From: Magnetospirillum aberrantis SpK | GTDB lineage: Bacteria; Pseudomonadota; Alphaproteobacteria; Rhodospirillales; Magnetospirillaceae | Direction of reading: 5' to 3' | DNA length: 64,000 nucleotides | NCBI RefSeq assembly: GCF_011022235.1 | Contig: NZ_JAAIYP010000039.1 | Span: 326,475 to 390,474 of the forward strand | Shown here: positions 1-8,741 of the stretch, in pieces | Position numbering within the stretch: the first letter of the stretch is position 1 | Layout: each line of letters starts with the position of its first letter | The notes under the pieces: generated by a model | The model's input: only the letters and a program-made list of their open reading frames with translations | Told to the model about the DNA's origin: nothing | The model's database searches: none | Made by a program: the position numbers and the translations under genes

Positions 1-415
1 TCTCTTCTTTCTGGATGTGAAAGATCTCGCGCTCGACCAACTCGACGCCGGCATCCTTGAAATCCCGCCAGTCCTGTTCGCCGAAGGCGCCGGCCGCCAC
101 CGCCGCGTCGGCCAGATCGGCGACCCTGAGCGCCAGCGGCAGGATGGTGCGGTGTTCCATGGTCAGCATCATGACGATGCCGGTTTCGCCGCGCCGGGTG
201 AATTCCGGGAACAGGTGGTTTTCCTCGAAGCCGAAATGCTTTTCCACTTCTTGACGAAGGGTGCCGCCAAGCGCCGCCAGGAACGCCTTCACCGTCTCGT
301 CCAAGACCGGTGCTCCGCGTTGGCGGCCCAGGAATTCCTCGAGGTTTTGCAGGCTTTCGATGGTGGCCATGTGGTCCTGGTGCAACAGGGAACCGGTCTG
401 GGTCTGCATCAACAT
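1..415 (-). CDS. Hemerythrin-domain protein (3' end outside window)
   Basis: The minus-strand reading frame opens with ATG at 415 and runs off the window edge without a stop, giving 138 codons. The translation begins MLMQTQTGSLLHQDHMATIE and has the four-helix hemerythrin ligand pattern: an early H-x-x-H, then HFGFEENHLFPEF (the H...HxxxE signature), then an EHRTILPLALRVADL helix. Proteins of this family bind O2 or NO at a di-iron centre. The start lies 12 bases after the stop of the membrane-protein gene at 428, so it is the third gene of an operon with that gene and a DUF2249 protein. The C-terminus cannot be judged. Confidence 0.85.
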   Translation of the reverse strand, partial: MLMQTQTGSLLHQDHMATIESLQNLEEFLGRQRGAPVLDETVKAFLAALGGTLRQEVEKHFGFEENHLFPEFTRRGETGIVMMLTMEHRTILPLALRVADLADAAVAAGAFGEQDWRDFKDAGVELVEREIFHIQKEE

Positions 416-427
416 TTGGCGAAATCC

Positions 428-1717
428 TCAGGCTTTTGAAGGTTGGGCCGCCCGCTCTTGGGCGATCAGGCGCGACAGGACTAGGAAGGCGGAAAGGGCG
501 AAGGCCAAGGCCCCGACCAGTCCCAGGGCGGCAGCGGCCCGGATCACCGGCACAGATCCCGCCATCAGGCCAACGACGCCAAGCGCCAGCGCCGCGCCAT
601 GGCATACGGCATGAACGGCCAGCGGCCGTTCCGCCACCAATTTGGACATCAGCACCGGCCGGCCGCTGGCGCCGCCCGAATGCATGGACGCCAGAAACGG
701 CATGATGCGCTGCAAGATGCCGGTGACGAAGGTCAGCAGCCAGCCGAACACCAGAAGCCATCCCCACAGCGGCGCCGACAATTCGGGCGCGCCGCCCACG
801 GCCACCGCCATTCCCAGAACCACGCTGACCGGCAACAAGATCCACGCCAGCCGCACCAGCCGAAAGAATGGCTCCAGGCGTTTGCGCATGCGACTTTCCA
901 ATACCGCCAGAAGCGCGCGCAGATGCAATCCGATGGCGACCAGTCCGACCACGCCGCCAGCCACGGCCACCATGCCCTGTCCCAGCACCAGCCCCGCCAC
1001 CGCCAGAACCAACGCCACGGCGGACAACGTCGCGCTTTGCCGGCCGACGGCGTCGGGCACCCCTTGGGACAGCACGAACATCGGCACCAGCACGTAGGAA
1101 AAGCCCAAGGCCAGATTGCCCATGAAGCCATACCCGGCCAGCACCGCATGGGCGGCGGCGACGGCGCCGCGACGGTCCAGGAACCCCACGCCCACATCCG
1201 ACACCAGCAACAGGCCAAGCACGGCAAGACCAAGCAGGGACGCCAGGGCGATCCAGGCGTGGCGCGTAACGCCGGGCAGGTCGGATACCTGGAGCAGGTT
1301 GCGCCCCACCAGCACCCCGAACAGCGACAGCCCCGCCACGGTCAGCCACCCGCCGGCATGCATGGCGCCCACATGTTCGGCTCCCATGCCCAGGCTCAGC
1401 ACCACGACACCGGGCGTATAAAGCCACCACGTCAGCCGGCACGCCCACAGCGGCCCCAATTGGCGCCGGGTCGCCACCGGCAACATCTGGAAGGCGGCCC
1501 CCATGGCGGTCATGCCGAGAACGCCCAGCGTGATCAGGTGCAGCCCGGCCAAAGCCGGCCCCAACCCGCCCTGGAACCCAGGCAGCGTGTCGGCGCCAAG
1601 CAGCACCGCGCCCCAGCCGGCAACATGCAGGACCACCGCCGAGGCGAAGAAACGAAAGGGCACCGACGGCGGCAGCAACCGGTCCTTGGCCCCCATCATC
1701 AGCATGCCGGGAACCAT
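428..1717 (-). CDS. Polytopic membrane protein, possibly heme-copper-oxidase subunit I related
   Basis: The 429-residue protein is almost entirely hydrophobic, with roughly 11-12 predicted membrane helices. It carries conserved-looking histidines in helices (HLITLGVLGMTAMGAAFQML near residue 80; HAVLAGYGFMGNLALGFSYV near residue 190). Such helix histidines with GxxxQMLPV recall the uncharacterised cbb3/NnrS-like membrane proteins found near nitric oxide and denitrification genes, but I cannot assign it firmly. It starts 4 bases after the DUF2249 gene stop and ends 12 bases before the hemerythrin start, so the three are probably co-transcribed. The role is inferred only from that company. Confidence 0.75.
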   Translation of the reverse strand: MVPGMLMMGAKDRLLPPSVPFRFFASAVVLHVAGWGAVLLGADTLPGFQGGLGPALAGLHLITLGVLGMTAMGAAFQMLPVATRRQLGPLWACRLTWWLYTPGVVVLSLGMGAEHVGAMHAGGWLTVAGLSLFGVLVGRNLLQVSDLPGVTRHAWIALASLLGLAVLGLLLVSDVGVGFLDRRGAVAAAHAVLAGYGFMGNLALGFSYVLVPMFVLSQGVPDAVGRQSATLSAVALVLAVAGLVLGQGMVAVAGGVVGLVAIGLHLRALLAVLESRMRKRLEPFFRLVRLAWILLPVSVVLGMAVAVGGAPELSAPLWGWLLVFGWLLTFVTGILQRIMPFLASMHSGGASGRPVLMSKLVAERPLAVHAVCHGAALALGVVGLMAGSVPVIRAAAALGLVGALAFALSAFLVLSRLIAQERAAQPSKA

Positions 1718-1721
1718 GGCC

Positions 1722-2333
1722 TCAGCCCTCGCGCATCAGCCACAGGCGGACATTGGCGAATTCCTCGGCCATGCGTTCCACCCGCCAGCCGCGCTCGGCC
1801 AATTCCGGGAACAGGAATTGCGGCACGCGTTCGTGATGCACCACCACCGTCTCGGTCGCGGCGACGGCGTCAAGCAGGCGCAGCACCGCCAGCATGGGCT
1901 GCGGCGGCTTGAGCTTGCGCACGTCGATATGCAAACCGTCGTCTTCGCGCCAGGTCATGGCTCCTTCCGGCCCGACCTCGACGTCGGCGTCGCGCTCCCA
2001 GTCCTGGCCGCCGTTCAGCACGAAGAACACCCGCCAATGGCCCGGCCCCAGGTTACGCCCGTACGAAGAGAAACCGCGTGCCGCCAGGATGCGGCGCAGC
2101 GGCGACGGGTTGAAGGGAGCGTCGATCACCAGGGCACCGCCGAATTCGATGCCGTCGGCGGCTTCCATGATCAGCCCCAAAGGGTCCTCGCCGGTGGCCA
2201 GGGCCGGACGCACGTCCAGCGGTTCGATATCCAGCGCCAACGCCAGCCATTCCGGCGGCCCCGGTTGCCGTTCCGCCGTCGAATCCTTGTCTGTCAAGCC
2301 CTTGGCCGTCGCGCCCGTTGTCCGGTCGTTCAT
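1722..2333 (-). CDS. Tandem DUF2249 domain protein
   Basis: A 203-residue cytoplasmic protein with two copies of the DUF2249 fold. The first is around residues 38-105 (LDVRPALATGEDPLGLIMEA ... GHWRVFF). The second is around 133-200 (LHIDVRKLKPPQPMLAVLRL ... ERGWRVER). Each has the L-D-V-R start and the strand-helix-strand ending typical of these SirA/TusA-like domains. DUF2249 proteins recur beside hemerythrins and nitric-oxide-responsive genes; their biochemical role is not established. This is the first gene of the operon running down to position 1. An FNR-like palindrome lies about 50-70 bases upstream of its ATG. Confidence 0.85.
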   Translation of the reverse strand: MNDRTTGATAKGLTDKDSTAERQPGPPEWLALALDIEPLDVRPALATGEDPLGLIMEAADGIEFGGALVIDAPFNPSPLRRILAARGFSSYGRNLGPGHWRVFFVLNGGQDWERDADVEVGPEGAMTWREDDGLHIDVRKLKPPQPMLAVLRLLDAVAATETVVVHHERVPQFLFPELAERGWRVERMAEEFANVRLWLMREG

Positions 2334-2381
2334 GGCAAACTCCCTGCTTTGTCGCCAACCCTACACCGGGTGTGGTCGATT

Positions 2382-2401
2382 CCCTTGACGTTCGACAAGG
2401 G
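2382..2401 (-). promoter_or_regulatory. FNR/NnrR-like palindrome upstream of DUF2249 operon
   Basis: CCCTTGACGTTCGACAAGGG contains TTGAC-N4-GACAA. This is close to the FNR/DNR consensus TTGAT-N4-ATCAA (7 of 10 positions) and embedded in CCCTTG/CAAGGG arms. Its centre is about 58 bases upstream of the ATG at 2333, suitable for a class II activator site. Two Crp/Fnr regulators are encoded 1 kb away at 3400-4814. The assignment is inference. Confidence 0.45.
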
Positions 2402-2427
2402 AAGCAAGAAGCGGGCCGGGCCGGCCT

Positions 2428-3294
2428 TCAGCCGATGTCCACCAACTCCACCTGGGCGGCGGCGATGCCCCAGGGCACGAACACCCCGGCCACGCGGGCG
2501 AAGCGATCGGGAGCGTCGGTGACCATGTAACGCACCTCGCCCGCCGTCGCCGTGGTCGCCAGACGGCGGTGGGACAGCAGATCCTCGACCGCGCTGGCGG
2601 TGGTCGTGGCGGAATCGACGATGGCCACCTCGGGCCCCAGCAGCCGGCGCAACAACGGTTCCAGCGCCGGGAAGTGGGTGCAGCCCAGCAACAGGCAGTC
2701 GGCGCGCCCGTCGGGCGGCGGGTCCAGGAACAACGGCGCCAGATAATGCCGGGCGATCATCTCGGCGATGGCGTCGTCGACCATGCCTTCCTCGACCATC
2801 GACACGAACAACGGACAGGCCCGCGACGTCACCCGCGCGCCGGGCCGCGAATGCAGGATGGCGCGGGGATAGGTGCCGGCCTGGACCGTGCTTTCGGTGG
2901 CGATGACCGCGATGCGGCCTTCGGCGCTGGCGTGGCCGGCGGCGGTGGCGCCCGGTTCCACCACCCCGATCACCGGCAGGCCGGGGAAGGCGGCCCGCAA
3001 AGGTTCCAGCGCATGGGCCGACGAGGTGTTGTCGGCCACCACCAGCGCCTTGATGCCGGTGGCGACCAGGGCGCGGGCGGCCTGAACCGCGTAATGGCTG
3101 ACCGCCTCGGCACTCTTGGTGCCATAGGGCAGACGCGCCGTGTCCCCCAGATAGACCAGCGACTCGCGAGGCAGGCGCTCACGCAGGGCCTTGAGCACGG
3201 TCAGCCCGCCCACGCCGGAATCGAACACTCCGATAGGCAGGTCGCGTTTCTTCTGAGGCACGGTTCTGGCATCCTTGGCGGCGGAAGCCGGCAT
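2428..3294 (-). CDS. murI: Glutamate racemase family protein with altered first active-site motif
   Basis: The 288-residue product matches MurI, which makes D-glutamate for peptidoglycan: VFDSGVGGLTVL near the N-terminus with the conserved Asp, a DTARLPYGTKS loop, and GCTHFP carrying the second catalytic Cys and its His. The first catalytic motif, normally ACNT(A/S)SA, reads ADNTSSA: the Cys codon is replaced by GAC (Asp), two base changes from TGC. Classical MurI uses both cysteines as acid/base, so activity is uncertain. I chose ATG 3294. GTG at 3261 has a better-spaced AAGGA and would give 277 residues. The open frame extends upstream to 3789, but that part does not resemble the family. 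Confidence 0.85.
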   Translation of the reverse strand: MPASAAKDARTVPQKKRDLPIGVFDSGVGGLTVLKALRERLPRESLVYLGDTARLPYGTKSAEAVSHYAVQAARALVATGIKALVVADNTSSAHALEPLRAAFPGLPVIGVVEPGATAAGHASAEGRIAVIATESTVQAGTYPRAILHSRPGARVTSRACPLFVSMVEEGMVDDAIAEMIARHYLAPLFLDPPPDGRADCLLLGCTHFPALEPLLRRLLGPEVAIVDSATTTASAVEDLLSHRRLATTATAGEVRYMVTDAPDRFARVAGVFVPWGIAAAQVELVDIG

Positions 3295-3399
3295 CCTTGG
3301 TCCGTCGGCATGGAAAAGCAAGCGCCGAGCGCGGGCATCAGCCTCTTGGCGACGCCCGGACATTGGTCTAGGGTCTAACCGGCATCCAGGGAGCCTATT

Positions 3400-4101
3400 A
3401 TGCCCGATACCGCGCCGGACAAGAGCGTCCTGCTGCAACTGCAATTCACTCCGCTGTTCTCGGGCCTGCTCGAAGCGGACATCCGTGCGCTGATCGAGGG
3501 CGCGCGCCTGATGTCCCTTGCCCACGAACACGCGCTTTACGACCAGGGCGACCTTGTGGCCGACTTCTACGTGGTCCTTGACGGCCATGTTGAATTGTCC
3601 GTGGACAGCGGCGGCCGTCGTTCGGTGGTCGAGGTGGTGCGCAAGGGCACCGTGCTGGGCGACGCCGCCATGTTCGGCGATGGCCGCTTCCTGATGAGCG
3701 CGCGGGTGCTGACCGGCGCCACCGTCCTGGCGGTGCCGGCGGCGTCGTTCCTGGACAAGCTGGAAACCCGCTTCGACATCATCACCCACATGCTGTCCAC
3801 CATGTCGTTCCGGCTGCGCATGCTGGTGCGCCAGATCGCCGAACTGAAGCTCAAGACCACCGCCCAGCGGCTGGGCAGCTTCCTGCTGTCCCAGGCCGAA
3901 GCCGAGGAAGGCCGCGTCACCCTGCGCTTCCCTTACGACAAGCGGCTGGTGGCCGACGAATTGGGCATGAAGCCGGAAAGCCTGTCGCGGGCGCTGGCCA
4001 AACTCGGCAAACTGGGGGTCGAATCACGGCCCGACAACAGCGTGGTCATCGCCGACATCGAACGGCTGCGCGAATTCTGCGTCGAAGACGACATGGGGTA
4101 A
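3400..4101 (+). CDS. Crp/Fnr family transcription regulator (first of tandem pair)
   Basis: A 233-residue regulator. A cyclic-nucleotide-binding-like beta barrel spans about residues 15-130 (LYDQGDLVADFYVVLDGHVE ... GDAAMF). A dimer helix follows, then a winged HTH at about 180-225 with recognition helix MKPESLSRALAKL. The E-x-x-S-R pattern in that helix is the one FNR, DNR and NnrR use to read TTGAT half-sites. There is no N-terminal cysteine cluster, so it is not an O2-sensing iron-sulfur Fnr and fits better with the DNR/NnrR group (heme or NO sensing) or another effector. Start ATG 3400 is preceded by AGGGAG. The paralogue follows after 5 bases. Confidence 0.9.
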   Translation: MPDTAPDKSVLLQLQFTPLFSGLLEADIRALIEGARLMSLAHEHALYDQGDLVADFYVVLDGHVELSVDSGGRRSVVEVVRKGTVLGDAAMFGDGRFLMSARVLTGATVLAVPAASFLDKLETRFDIITHMLSTMSFRLRMLVRQIAELKLKTTAQRLGSFLLSQAEAEEGRVTLRFPYDKRLVADELGMKPESLSRALAKLGKLGVESRPDNSVVIADIERLREFCVEDDMG

Positions 4102-4106
4102 GGAAG

Positions 4107-4814
4107 ATGGCCGGGTTACCCGCCGCGGATCTTGAACTTTGCGCCCAGGCACCGCTGTTCGCGGCACTGGACAGAACCGACCTTTGCGCCCTGCTGGAAC
4201 AGGCCCAGGCGGTGTCCTATGGCGAAACCGGCCTGTTGTTCAGCCAGGGCGACACCGCCGACCGCTTCTTCGTGGTGCTGGCCGGCCGCGTCAACCTGTT
4301 CGCGCTGACGGAAACCGGCGACCAATCCATCATCGAGGTGTTCGACGCCGTCGCCACCTTCGCCGAGGCCGCCATGTTCTCGTCGGGCAAGTTTCCGCTT
4401 AATTGCGAGGTTCTGGCGGGGTCCCGGCTGGTGCACGTGCCGGCGGGGCCGTTTCTCAAGCGGCTGAGCGAAAACCGCAAGACGGCGTTTCACCTGATGT
4501 CGGGTCTGTCGCGCTGGCAGATGCGCATGATCCACGAGATCACCGAGTTGAAAAGCAAGTCGCCGGGCCAACGTCTGGCGTCGTTCCTGTTGGCGCTGGC
4601 CAGGAAACAGGAAGGCGACGCGGAAGGCGGCGGCACCCAGGTCCGTTTGCCGATCACCAAGGCGGTGCTGGCCAGCCGTATCGGCATCGCCCCGGAATCG
4701 CTGTCGCGGGCCTTGGGCCGGCTCAAGGCGGTGGGCGTCGAAAGCCATGGCCGCGAAGTGGTGCTGACCGACCTCGACGCCCTGCGCCGGCTGGTGCGCG
4801 AAGGGGAAGAATAG
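4107..4814 (+). CDS. Crp/Fnr family transcription regulator (second of tandem pair)
   Basis: A 235-residue regulator similar in layout to the gene 5 bases upstream: effector barrel (LLFSQGDTADRFFVVLAGRV), central helix, and HTH with IGIAPESLSRALGRL, again E-x-x-S-R. It has only isolated cysteines, so no Fnr-type iron-sulfur cluster is expected. The same-strand 5-base spacing with AAGGAAG before the ATG indicates one transcript and a duplication. Targets may include the FNR-type sites at 2382-2401 and 22448-22461, which is inference. Confidence 0.9.
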   Translation: MAGLPAADLELCAQAPLFAALDRTDLCALLEQAQAVSYGETGLLFSQGDTADRFFVVLAGRVNLFALTETGDQSIIEVFDAVATFAEAAMFSSGKFPLNCEVLAGSRLVHVPAGPFLKRLSENRKTAFHLMSGLSRWQMRMIHEITELKSKSPGQRLASFLLALARKQEGDAEGGGTQVRLPITKAVLASRIGIAPESLSRALGRLKAVGVESHGREVVLTDLDALRRLVREGEE

Positions 4815-4820
4815 GGTTCT

Positions 4821-5015
4821 CTAACCGGCCGCCTTCAACTGCTCGCGCGCGGCGGCCAGACGGGAATGCAGATCATAGCATTTCTGCGCCACCTCGGGGA
4901 TTTTCTGCCAATCGGTGGGCAGTTCCTCGGACAGGTCGTGCAAATCCATCTTGGCCTGGGTGGCCTGGGTCGACAGCTTCTTGATCTCGGCTTTCAGGGT
5001 ATCGACGTCGCTCAT
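4821..5015 (-). CDS. DUF683 (CCE_0567-type) small metalloprotein-like protein
   Basis: A 64-residue all-helical protein starting MSDVDTLKAEIKKL, with the diagnostic block ATQAKMDLHDLSEELPTDW and PEVAQKCYDL. This matches the small DUF683 proteins usually encoded beside nifX in nitrogen-fixation clusters; a cyanobacterial member is described as metal binding. No nif gene is present here, so this is either a stand-alone paralogue or the family has a second role. It converges with the Crp/Fnr pair (6-base gap) and lies downstream of, on the same strand as, the hybrid kinase. The AT-rich stretch 5055-5100 upstream may carry its promoter. Confidence 0.75.
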   Translation of the reverse strand: MSDVDTLKAEIKKLSTQATQAKMDLHDLSEELPTDWQKIPEVAQKCYDLHSRLAAAREQLKAAG

Positions 5016-5099
5016 GTCTTGGTCCCGGCTGTGGCTTGGCGGAAGCGCACGACCCGAGTTTAGACCTATTTTTAGGCATATTCCAATATTGCTTATTTT

Positions 5100-7778
5100 T
5101 CAGGCGCGCCGTTCCACGTGAGCGGCCGTGCCGTCATCCAACCTGGCTTTCCAGCGATCGAGCAGCGTCCCCAGTTTGGTCCGGTCGATCGGCTTGGCGA
5201 TGTAGTCGTCCATGCCGGCGGCCAGACAGATTTCGCGGTCTCCGCTCATGGCGTTGGCGGTCATGGCGATGATCGGCACCGAACGCGCCGCCCCGTCCAG
5301 CGCCCGGATCGCCCGCGTCGCGTCCAGGCCGCTCATGCCCGGCATCTGCATGTCCATCAAAACCAGATCGAAATCGCCGGACCGGACCTGTTCCACCGCC
5401 GCCACACCGTCGTCGGCGACCTCGGCGTGGTGACCGAACTTCTCCAGCAACCCCACCGCAACCTGTTGATTGATGACATTGTCCTCGGCCACCAGGATAC
5501 GCAGTCCCCCACGCCGATGCCCCGGAGCCGGCGCACACACCGGCGAAGGCATGTCGGCGGCGACGCCGAACACCTGGGCCAGGGTCTCGACCAGGGCCGC
5601 GCCGTCCAACGGACGGGACAACAGATGGGTCACCCCCACCGCCGCCAGATTGGCGCCGTCGTCCCGTCGCAGCAATTCGTCGCCCACCAGGACCGCCGCC
5701 ACCCCTTTCAGGGTCGGATCGGCACGGGTCAGCAACACGAGGTCAAGCGCGGTGACCCCACTCAGCCTGTCGTCGAGCAGCATCACCGTCGGCGGACAAC
5801 CGGCGGCGGCGGCCTGACGCAGCATGGCCAGCGCCTGGATGGCGTCCAGGGCCAACGTCACCTCGAGCCCCAGGCGGTCGAAAACCGGCTCGACCTCGGC
5901 CAACATGCCCGCATCCTCGGTCACCGCCAGCATCCGCGACCCTGGCGGCAACACGATGTCGCGCACGACCGCGCTCCGGTTCTCGGCGCGGGTCAGCGGC
6001 ACGCGGAACCAAAAGGTGCTGCCGTGGCCGGGCTCGCTGAGGAAACCGATCTCGCCGCCCATCTGTTCGACGATGCGCTTCGAGATGACCAGCCCCAGAC
6101 CGGTGCCGCCGAAACGGCGCGCGGTCGAGGAATCGGCCTGGGTGAACATGGTGAACAGGCGCGCCTGCGCCTCTTCGGGAATGCCGATGCCGGTATCGAC
6201 CACCGCGACCCGCAACCATTCCCGTTCACCCTCGGCGGCAACCGAGGCGACGACGTCCACACGGCCGCGCTCGGTGAACTTGAGCGCGTTACCGGCCAAA
6301 TTCAGCAACACCTGACGCAAGCGGCCGGAATCGCCGACGAACACCCCCTCGCACCGGCCATCCAGCCGCCAATCCAGAACCACCTGGCGTTCGCGGCCGC
6401 GCGGAACCAACAGGTCCACCACACCGGCCACCACGGACTTTATTTCAAAGGCGCTTTCCTCGAAGCTCAACTTTCCGGCCTCCATCTTCGAGAAGTCCAG
6501 GATGTCGTTGATGATGGTCAGCAACGAATCCGCCGACACCCGAACCGTGTTGGCGAAATGGCGTTGTTGTGGATCCAGCGGCGTGTCCAGCAACAATCCG
6601 GTCATGCCGATGATGCCGTTCATGGGGGTACGGATTTCGTGGCTCATGGTGGCCAGGAACGCCGCCTTGGCCTCGGCCGCCGCCTCGGCCGCGTCCTTGG
6701 CCGACAACAATTGCTGGGCGAACATGCGCGAGGCGGTGGCATCGACGAAGGTCCACAGCCGCCCTCCCGTCTCTCCGCCGCCCAGAACCGGGAACGAACG
6801 GTGGGTGACGATGCGGCCGTTGCCCATTTCGATGTCGCCGCCGCCGCCGGCCGTCACCTGTTCGGGCAACACCGCCGTCACCGACTTTCCCGCCGGCTCC
6901 TCCTCGCAGTTCCAGATGCCGCAGAACGCCGGATTGGCGTAGACGATCTGGCCGTCGCCATCGGCGAACAGCACACCGAATTCCATGGCCGACAACAGGG
7001 ACAACAAGCGGGCGCGTTCCTGGTCCAAGGCGCCGGCCAGCCGCGACTGCTGGTGCAAGGTCTGGTTCAGGTCGCCCAGCCGTTCGTCCACCGCGCGAGC
7101 CATGGCGTTGAAGGCGGCCCCCAGACGGCCGACGTCGTCATCGCCTTCGGCCACCCGCACATGGGCGTAGTCGCCGGCCGCCACCTGGGCGCTGGCGCGG
7201 GTCAACTGGCCCAGATGGCGGGTCAGCCACCAGCCCACCAAGGTCAGCAACAAGGCGGTCATGACCACCTCGCCCACCGCGATGGCCACGCCTTGGACCA
7301 CCAGGGCGCGACGGGCGGCGACGATGTGGTCGAGACCCAGGCCGAAATGCAGGGTCCCCAGCTTCTGCCCGGCCGACACCACCGGCACCACCACGTCATA
7401 GCGGGCGCCGCCATCCTTGTCGGCCAGGGAAAAGCCGGAATCAGCCGATGGCAAGGGACGGTCCTCGTCCCATCCGGCCCGCGCCATGACCTTGCCGCGC
7501 GAATCGGCCACCGCCAGATAGGACAGACCATCGGCCATCTGGCTTTCCCGCAGGATGGCCTGAAGGGTGACGGTGTCGCGCTGAGCCAGCGGCGCCACCA
7601 GGGCAGCGTTGAGGACGGGGGAAATCTGTTCGGCATGCAGCCGGGCCTGTTCCGCCAGGCTGGAATAAAGCAGGCGGACGGAATTGCCCACCAGCGCCGA
7701 CAGCATCACCGCCTCGACGCACAACGCGGCCACCAAAAGCCGCGCCCGCACCGTTCGGAAACGAGGCAGGAACCTCAT
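5100..7778 (-). CDS. Membrane hybrid sensor histidine kinase with two receiver domains
   Basis: An 892-residue kinase. Helix 1 is at 12-34, then a periplasmic sensor of about 120 residues, helix 2 at 158-185, HAMP at 186-238, PAS at about 256-355, HisKA with [20 protein letters not shown] (His380), HATPase with [11 protein letters not shown] and [20 protein letters not shown], and two receivers. The last receiver (about 765-880) is intact ([21 protein letters not shown]). The first (about 620-735) is degenerate, lacking the acidic pair and having R for the conserved Lys. Its ATG overlaps the stop of the binding-protein gene by 4 bases, implying the two proteins form a sensory pair. Confidence 0.93.
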   Translation of the reverse strand: MRFLPRFRTVRARLLVAALCVEAVMLSALVGNSVRLLYSSLAEQARLHAEQISPVLNAALVAPLAQRDTVTLQAILRESQMADGLSYLAVADSRGKVMARAGWDEDRPLPSADSGFSLADKDGGARYDVVVPVVSAGQKLGTLHFGLGLDHIVAARRALVVQGVAIAVGEVVMTALLLTLVGWWLTRHLGQLTRASAQVAAGDYAHVRVAEGDDDVGRLGAAFNAMARAVDERLGDLNQTLHQQSRLAGALDQERARLLSLLSAMEFGVLFADGDGQIVYANPAFCGIWNCEEEPAGKSVTAVLPEQVTAGGGGDIEMGNGRIVTHRSFPVLGGGETGGRLWTFVDATASRMFAQQLLSAKDAAEAAAEAKAAFLATMSHEIRTPMNGIIGMTGLLLDTPLDPQQRHFANTVRVSADSLLTIINDILDFSKMEAGKLSFEESAFEIKSVVAGVVDLLVPRGRERQVVLDWRLDGRCEGVFVGDSGRLRQVLLNLAGNALKFTERGRVDVVASVAAEGEREWLRVAVVDTGIGIPEEAQARLFTMFTQADSSTARRFGGTGLGLVISKRIVEQMGGEIGFLSEPGHGSTFWFRVPLTRAENRSAVVRDIVLPPGSRMLAVTEDAGMLAEVEPVFDRLGLEVTLALDAIQALAMLRQAAAAGCPPTVMLLDDRLSGVTALDLVLLTRADPTLKGVAAVLVGDELLRRDDGANLAAVGVTHLLSRPLDGAALVETLAQVFGVAADMPSPVCAPAPGHRRGGLRILVAEDNVINQQVAVGLLEKFGHHAEVADDGVAAVEQVRSGDFDLVLMDMQMPGMSGLDATRAIRALDGAARSVPIIAMTANAMSGDREICLAAGMDDYIAKPIDRTKLGTLLDRWKARLDDGTAAHVERRA

Positions 7779-8614
7779 GGCGTGTCGCCCCCGAGGTTTC
7801 GCCGCACCTCGTCGGCATAGGGGGCCATGGCCTGAAGTTCGTCCTCCGTGATGTCGCGGTATCCTTCGAGCTTGTTCTCGGCGAAGTAACGCTGGCCTTC
7901 GGCGGTGGCGGCAAAGGATCGCAACGCCGACAGCACCAGATCACGGCGGGCCGCATGACGGCCGTTCAGCATGTATACCCGGCCGGCCAACGGCGCGCTT
8001 TGTTCCTGAATCCGCAAGCCGGCCTGAACGTCGGCCGGCAGTTTCTGGAAATTGGCCAGCGAGATGAAACCGGCGGCGGCATCGCCGGCCAGAATCAGTT
8101 GGGCGACGCTGTCGGCGGCGCTGACATAGCGGGTCTGACGCGGTTTGACGCCCTTGCCGTCCAGCCAGTGCAGTCCCCACAAGGTCACCAGCGACGACGG
8201 GTTCAGCCCCAAGACCACCTTTCCCGCCAAATCGGCGGCGGAGCCGATCGGCGAGTCGCGCCCGACCACCATCACCGCGCGGAAACTGGCGGCATAGGTC
8301 AGCAACGGCACGTAGCCGGAATCGGCCCGCAGCAACTCGGCCTGATGGCCGGTGGTCACGGCGATGTCGTATTGTCCGGCCACCGCACGGCGGGCGAATT
8401 CGGTGAAGTCGGGCGCGGTGATGATCTCGACCGGTTGGCCGAGGGCGGCGGCAAGAGCCGCCCGCACCGGCTGGTACTGTTCGATGATCACACGGGCCGA
8501 GGTATGGGGCGCGACCGCCACCACGAACGACGGTTCCGCCGGAGTCTGGGCGCGAACGGGCACGGACATCATGCCAATGCACAACGCAGCCACGATTCCC
8601 ATCAGGCGCATCAC
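7775..8614 (-). CDS. PhnD-like periplasmic substrate-binding protein
   Basis: A 279-residue protein with a signal peptide at about 1-22 (cleavage after VRAQ). It has a PhnD/phosphate-phosphonate-type bilobed fold: [57 protein letters not shown] and a final helix with [12 protein letters not shown]. No ABC permease or ATPase genes accompany it. It shares an ATGA overlap with the hybrid kinase downstream, so it more likely presents a ligand to that kinase than to a transporter. The ligand cannot be read from the sequence; phosphonate, phosphite or another oxyanion are only family possibilities. Confidence 0.88.
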   Translation of the reverse strand: MMRLMGIVAALCIGMMSVPVRAQTPAEPSFVVAVAPHTSARVIIEQYQPVRAALAAALGQPVEIITAPDFTEFARRAVAGQYDIAVTTGHQAELLRADSGYVPLLTYAASFRAVMVVGRDSPIGSAADLAGKVVLGLNPSSLVTLWGLHWLDGKGVKPRQTRYVSAADSVAQLILAGDAAAGFISLANFQKLPADVQAGLRIQEQSAPLAGRVYMLNGRHAARRDLVLSALRSFAATAEGQRYFAENKLEGYRDITEDELQAMAPYADEVRRNLGGDTP

Positions 8615-8741
8615 ATCACCCCCCGAAAACAGACACCAGCCAATGGTAATACAGTCAATTGTAGGGGCGAACTATGAACAGCCGTGCGGCCTCGCTTTAA
8701 CAATCCTCCAATCGACGTTCAAATTTTGTGAATGCACGCGA

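Noticed and set aside
599..1912. 437-codon plus-strand open frame over the membrane-protein gene
   Set aside because: It is the antisense shadow of 428-1717. Its translation is His/Gln/Arg-rich low complexity, typical of reverse-strand frames in GC-rich coding DNA.
3295..3789. N-terminal extension of MurI up to 3789
   Set aside because: The extra sequence overlaps the divergent Crp/Fnr gene and does not resemble the racemase family.
5118..7820. 900-codon plus-strand open frame opposite the hybrid kinase
   Set aside because: An antisense frame of a recognised kinase gene; composition is His/Gln/Arg-rich and no domain is visible.
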